Assembly (NCBI GenBank): GCA_002392545.1
Contig: DGHF01000194.1
Location: forward strand, 1 to 8,059
Origin: Ruminococcus sp. UBA3855
Lineage (GTDB): Bacteria > Bacillota > Clostridia > Oscillospirales > Ruminococcaceae
DNA: 8,059 bases
Direction of reading: 5' to 3'
The notes under the pieces are model-generated. The model saw only the letters and a program-made list of their open reading frames with translations, ran no database searches and was not told where the DNA came from. The position numbers and the translations under genes are program-made. Positions 5,690 through 8,059 of the stretch are shown piece by piece (the first letter of the stretch is position 1; each line of letters starts with the position of its first letter).

Positions 5690-7028
5690 ATTCACTTGTC
5701 ACGGCTTCCCTTTCACGGAATTCATGGAGAACTTCTGTAATTTCCTCACGGGCTTCCAGAAATGCATCTACGACAACAGGGTCAAAATGTGTCCCGCTTT
5801 CACGACGGATAATGTCATACGCTTCGTCAATGCTCAATGCGCCTTTGTAACAACGCTGTGAGACAATTGCATCAAATACGTCAGCGACTGCCATAATTCT
5901 CGCACATAATGGAATGTCCTGCCCTTTCAGTCCGTCCGGATACCCCCGACCGTTCCACCATTCATGATGATAAGCCGCCATCTGAATCGCCATATCCAGA
6001 TAAGAAGATTTTCCCATAGTCTTTTCTGCCTGAATCAAAAGTTTTTTTCCGGCTGTTGTGTGGTCTTTCATGATGGTGTATTCCTCGTCGGTCAGTCTGC
6101 CCTGCTTTTTCAAGACATAATCCGGAACGTGAATTTTCCCGATATCATGAAGCGGTGCAGCAATAATCATATCCGTGATATACTGGTCTGTGAGGATGTT
6201 GCTGTAAAGATTATCGACTTTTAGGGTGACAGCAATAATTTCCACATATTTCGCCGTACGCTTGATATGTCCGCCGGTGTTTTCGTCACGGTTTTCGACA
6301 ATGTCCGCCATGGTGATAATAATATCATGCTGCATTTTCACCACCTGACTGCGGAGGTGTGCGCTCTTGTTGCCTTGGAGAATCAGAATAATGACAGTCA
6401 TAGTCATGACAAGACAGATGACAGAGGTCATTAAATTACTCTGCATTGCCACTTCCCTGTAATAGCTGTCTTCTGAATGTACATAACGTTCAATCGTTCC
6501 TGCATACAGAAACATCAGCACCCCGACAATGTAAAGCAATACTTTTTCCCATTGTACCAGATTACGACCTTTCAGCTCCATATGAAAGGCATTCCGCCAT
6601 TCCCTGCCACGTATCACAAATAACAACATTACTATCAGAATCAAAGAATACAGAAAAATCGAATACACTTTTGAAGCCAAATCCCCCAGACTGAAAAATA
6701 TGACCGGAATTTGTTTCAAGGGCATTATCAGTCCGCAACTCAGCCCCATAATGGGGAACAACTGCAAAATCGAAAAATAATTTTTTTGTTTCTCCCCTGC
6801 CATTGTAAAGAAAATATATCCCCCTATCGCAAGCCCCAGCGTTGCCAGTGACGGTATCGCCCCGACAAATACACACATCGCCAGACAAACCGCACACGCC
6901 CCTAAACGGTAAAGCCATTCAAGAAAGCGGTTTTTCATGGGGGCTATCAAAAAAACATAATTTGCCAGCATCATTGTAATGATAAAATGAATCAGGATGC
7001 CGGAACATCCATAAACAACCGACAGCAT
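5688..7028 (-). CDS. Membrane-anchored HD-GYP domain protein (candidate cyclic-di-GMP phosphodiesterase)
   Basis: The 446-aa product has about seven N-terminal membrane helices (to about residue 220), a short linker, then a cytoplasmic HD-GYP domain (about 235-430). HD-GYP proteins are metal-dependent phosphodiesterases that degrade cyclic di-GMP. Motifs seen: ENRDENTGGH (245-254), HDIGK (294-298), His323, HHEWWNGRGYP (354-364) with the GYP triad, and Asp383 in VADVFDAI. The position four before His254, Glu in trinuclear-metal members, is Asn250. The TM region lacks a recognised sensor domain. Start choice: ATG at 7028-7026 has AAAGGAGG 5 bases upstream. An ATG at 7076 would lengthen it by 16 residues, but it has no ribosome binding site and sits about 2 bases from the predicted transcription start, so it is rejected. 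It is monocistronic. Enzymatic activity is inferred from motifs, not shown. Confidence 0.93.
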   Translation of the reverse strand: MLSVVYGCSGILIHFIITMMLANYVFLIAPMKNRFLEWLYRLGACAVCLAMCVFVGAIPSLATLGLAIGGYIFFTMAGEKQKNYFSILQLFPIMGLSCGLIMPLKQIPVIFFSLGDLASKVYSIFLYSLILIVMLLFVIRGREWRNAFHMELKGRNLVQWEKVLLYIVGVLMFLYAGTIERYVHSEDSYYREVAMQSNLMTSVICLVMTMTVIILILQGNKSAHLRSQVVKMQHDIIITMADIVENRDENTGGHIKRTAKYVEIIAVTLKVDNLYSNILTDQYITDMIIAAPLHDIGKIHVPDYVLKKQGRLTDEEYTIMKDHTTAGKKLLIQAEKTMGKSSYLDMAIQMAAYHHEWWNGRGYPDGLKGQDIPLCARIMAVADVFDAIVSQRCYKGALSIDEAYDIIRRESGTHFDPVVVDAFLEAREEITEVLHEFREREAVTSE

Positions 7029-7084
7029 AAATTCCTCCTTTGTTCTTAAAACGGTCATTAGTTGTTCATATTTCATCCATATTT

Positions 7085-7113
7085 ATCATAACACATTTTC
7101 GCCGGAATTGCAA
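7085..7113 (-). promoter_or_regulatory. Sigma-A promoter of the HD-GYP gene
   Basis: On the minus strand TTGCAA (7113-7108), a 17-bp spacer and TATGAT (7090-7085). The predicted start near 7078 gives a leader of about 50 nt and supports the downstream translation start at 7028. Confidence 0.7.
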
Positions 7114-7155
7114 GTGAATTTGTGATTTTTTCGTCAATTTTTCCATTTTGTAAAC

Positions 7156-7173
7156 TTTAACAGAATTTTAACA
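7156..7173. promoter_or_regulatory. Paired TTTAACA direct repeat between divergent promoters
   Basis: TTTAACA occurs at 7156-7162 and 7167-7173, an 11-bp period, so TTAACA is followed by 5 bases and TTAACA again. This is the spacing and core of the PhoP (Pho regulon) half-sites known from Bacillus. It lies about 70-85 bp upstream of both predicted starts (7078 minus, 7242 plus). Only two half-sites are present, so the assignment is tentative. Confidence 0.3.
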
Positions 7174-7206
7174 ATATTCCGGATATTTTCAGCCAACTTC
7201 AAAAGG

Positions 7207-7235
7207 TTGCATTTTTCCGCCGGATATGTTATAAT
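7207..7235 (+). promoter_or_regulatory. Sigma-A promoter of the gene at 7268
   Basis: TTGCAT (7207-7212), a 17-bp spacer and a perfect TATAAT (7230-7235). The predicted start is at about 7242, giving a leader of only about 26 nt that carries the AAAGGA ribosome binding site (7252-7257). Confidence 0.8.
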
Positions 7236-7267
7236 ATACTCATTCCCCGTGAAAGGATGTGTCCATC

Positions 7268-7972
7268 ATGTATGAAATTTGTATCGGATATTACATCATC
7301 GAACGAGTGCCAAAGCCGGAATGGTGTTCTCTCCGTCAGAAAAAATTATTAAGTATTGGCGAGGGTGTCGGGAAAAAGCATCCCGATTTGACTGGATGCT
7401 TCTGGACAAATTACCCTCAGGAATATAAGCAAGCCTATGCGAAACGGCTTAATATGAACCCTGAACAGTTTCACGGATTATTTGAGAAAGTCTGCGAATT
7501 ATTCGAAAAAAGAATGTCGGTGGACTGCCGTTTCCAGCGTTTTGAAGATGCGTGGGAAATGTTCGGACTGCTGAAACTTATCGGAGATTTACACCTTGTC
7601 GCCGTCACAACGACTGACAATTATTTAGCAGAATTACAGAAAATGGGCTTATTTGAAAAGGTCGGAATTCCACGCTTTCAGGAAGGGTGCGAATTTATCG
7701 GTCATGAAATCTTAGGGCTTGACGGCGGTGGAGATGCAAACTGTTTCTGGTTTGACAGCTACCTTGAAGACAATCTGGAAAGCGTTCTCTCCCGTCATGC
7801 AAAATTAGAGTTTGACAATGAAACCGGATTACTGTTGAACCCCTTTCCAGAAATGATGGCTTTTGCAAATGCCATTCAGGGCATGGGCGAACTTGTCACA
7901 TGGATGCCGTTCAGAATCTACGAATACAAACAGAATCCCTTTGAAATGCCTGAAACGTATATTATTAGTTAA
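7268..7972 (+). CDS. Uncharacterised cytoplasmic protein
   Basis: I do not recognise this 234-aa product. It has no signal peptide or membrane segment and is acidic overall. It is rich in aromatic residues and has scattered cysteines (for example near residues 5, 20, 44 and 78) that form no metal-binding CxxC pattern. A central stretch, LHLVAVTTTDNYLAELQKMG (about 109-128), followed by LFEKVGIP, faintly recalls the core of HAD-like hydrolases, but the nucleophile DxD motif is absent, so I do not assign that fold. The ATG at 7268 is chosen because AAAGGA lies 10 bases upstream. A GTG at 7259 would start only 1-2 bases after that site. A near-perfect promoter immediately upstream shows that it is an expressed, independent unit. 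It diverges from the HD-GYP gene, which need not imply a functional link. Confidence 0.82.
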   Translation: MYEICIGYYIIERVPKPEWCSLRQKKLLSIGEGVGKKHPDLTGCFWTNYPQEYKQAYAKRLNMNPEQFHGLFEKVCELFEKRMSVDCRFQRFEDAWEMFGLLKLIGDLHLVAVTTTDNYLAELQKMGLFEKVGIPRFQEGCEFIGHEILGLDGGGDANCFWFDSYLEDNLESVLSRHAKLEFDNETGLLLNPFPEMMAFANAIQGMGELVTWMPFRIYEYKQNPFEMPETYIIS

Positions 7973-7997
7973 TTTTTCTAGGGGATTTGGGGGAAAG

Positions 7998-8059
7998 TTG
8001 CGCCCTCAGTGCATTTTGCGTTAGCTTTTTGCAAAATGTGCTGAGATTTCACGTCGCAA
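7998..8059 (+). repeat. Long inverted repeat / structured element at the right edge
   Basis: CTCAGTGCATTTTGC (8005-8019) pairs with GCAAAATGTGCTGAG (8031-8045) around an 11-base loop. All 15 pairs form as plus-strand RNA (two are G-U), whereas the minus strand would have two A-C mismatches. An outer TTGCG (7998-8002) pairs with CGCAA (8055-8059), the last bases of the window, so the element may continue. No U-run follows, so it is not a normal terminator. It could be a palindromic repeat (MITE- or REP-like), a structured RNA, or the 3' structure of the preceding mRNA. Confidence 0.55.

Noticed and set aside
7029..7076. Longer HD-GYP start at 7076
   Set aside because: It has no ribosome binding site and is about 2 bases from the predicted transcription start, whereas the ATG at 7028 follows AAAGGAGG.

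Overview
The window reads as chromosomal DNA of a moderately AT-rich gut-type Firmicute, probably a Clostridia member such as Ruminococcus or a relative. The basis is canonical sigma-A promoters (TTGACA-N17-TATAAT type), strong AGGAGG ribosome binding sites, short intergenic gaps, bidirectional hairpin terminators, and a gene set (LuxS, cytoplasmic GH42 beta-galactosidase, membrane HD-GYP protein) typical of that group. The genus is inference; no rRNA or other marker is present. I see no transposase, phage gene, tRNA or CRISPR array.

Layout. Positions 1-234 (minus) hold the 5' end of a gene for an exported protein that runs off the left edge. Positions 235-705 have no protein gene. They contain a probable 121-nt minus-strand small RNA (560 down to about 440) with its own promoter and terminator, and a dyad-symmetric control region that also carries the luxS promoter. 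luxS (706-1173) is followed, with a one-base TAATG overlap, by an unknown lipoprotein gene (1173-1838). A bidirectional terminator separates this pair from a convergent small membrane-protein gene (1881-2420, minus). An EamA/DMT-family transporter gene (2498-3373) diverges from that one. A monocistronic GH42 beta-galactosidase gene (3573-5642) has its own promoter and a palindromic leader. It converges, through a shared terminator, on a 7-TM HD-GYP gene (5688-7028, minus). A divergent gene of unknown function (7268-7972) follows. The right edge is a long inverted repeat cut by the window end.

How the genes relate. There is no single pathway; these are mostly one- or two-gene transcription units. 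Three concern signalling or methyl-cycle by-products: luxS (S-ribosylhomocysteine cleavage and AI-2 precursor), the lipoprotein translationally coupled to it, and the HD-GYP protein (candidate cyclic-di-GMP phosphodiesterase). The beta-galactosidase releases galactose from imported galactosides, but no transporter or regulator for it is adjacent. The least-explained part is the luxS upstream region, where a small RNA and luxS appear to be transcribed back-to-back from mirror-image promoters. A second item worth checking is a 10-base hairpin sequence shared between that RNA and the repeat at the right edge.
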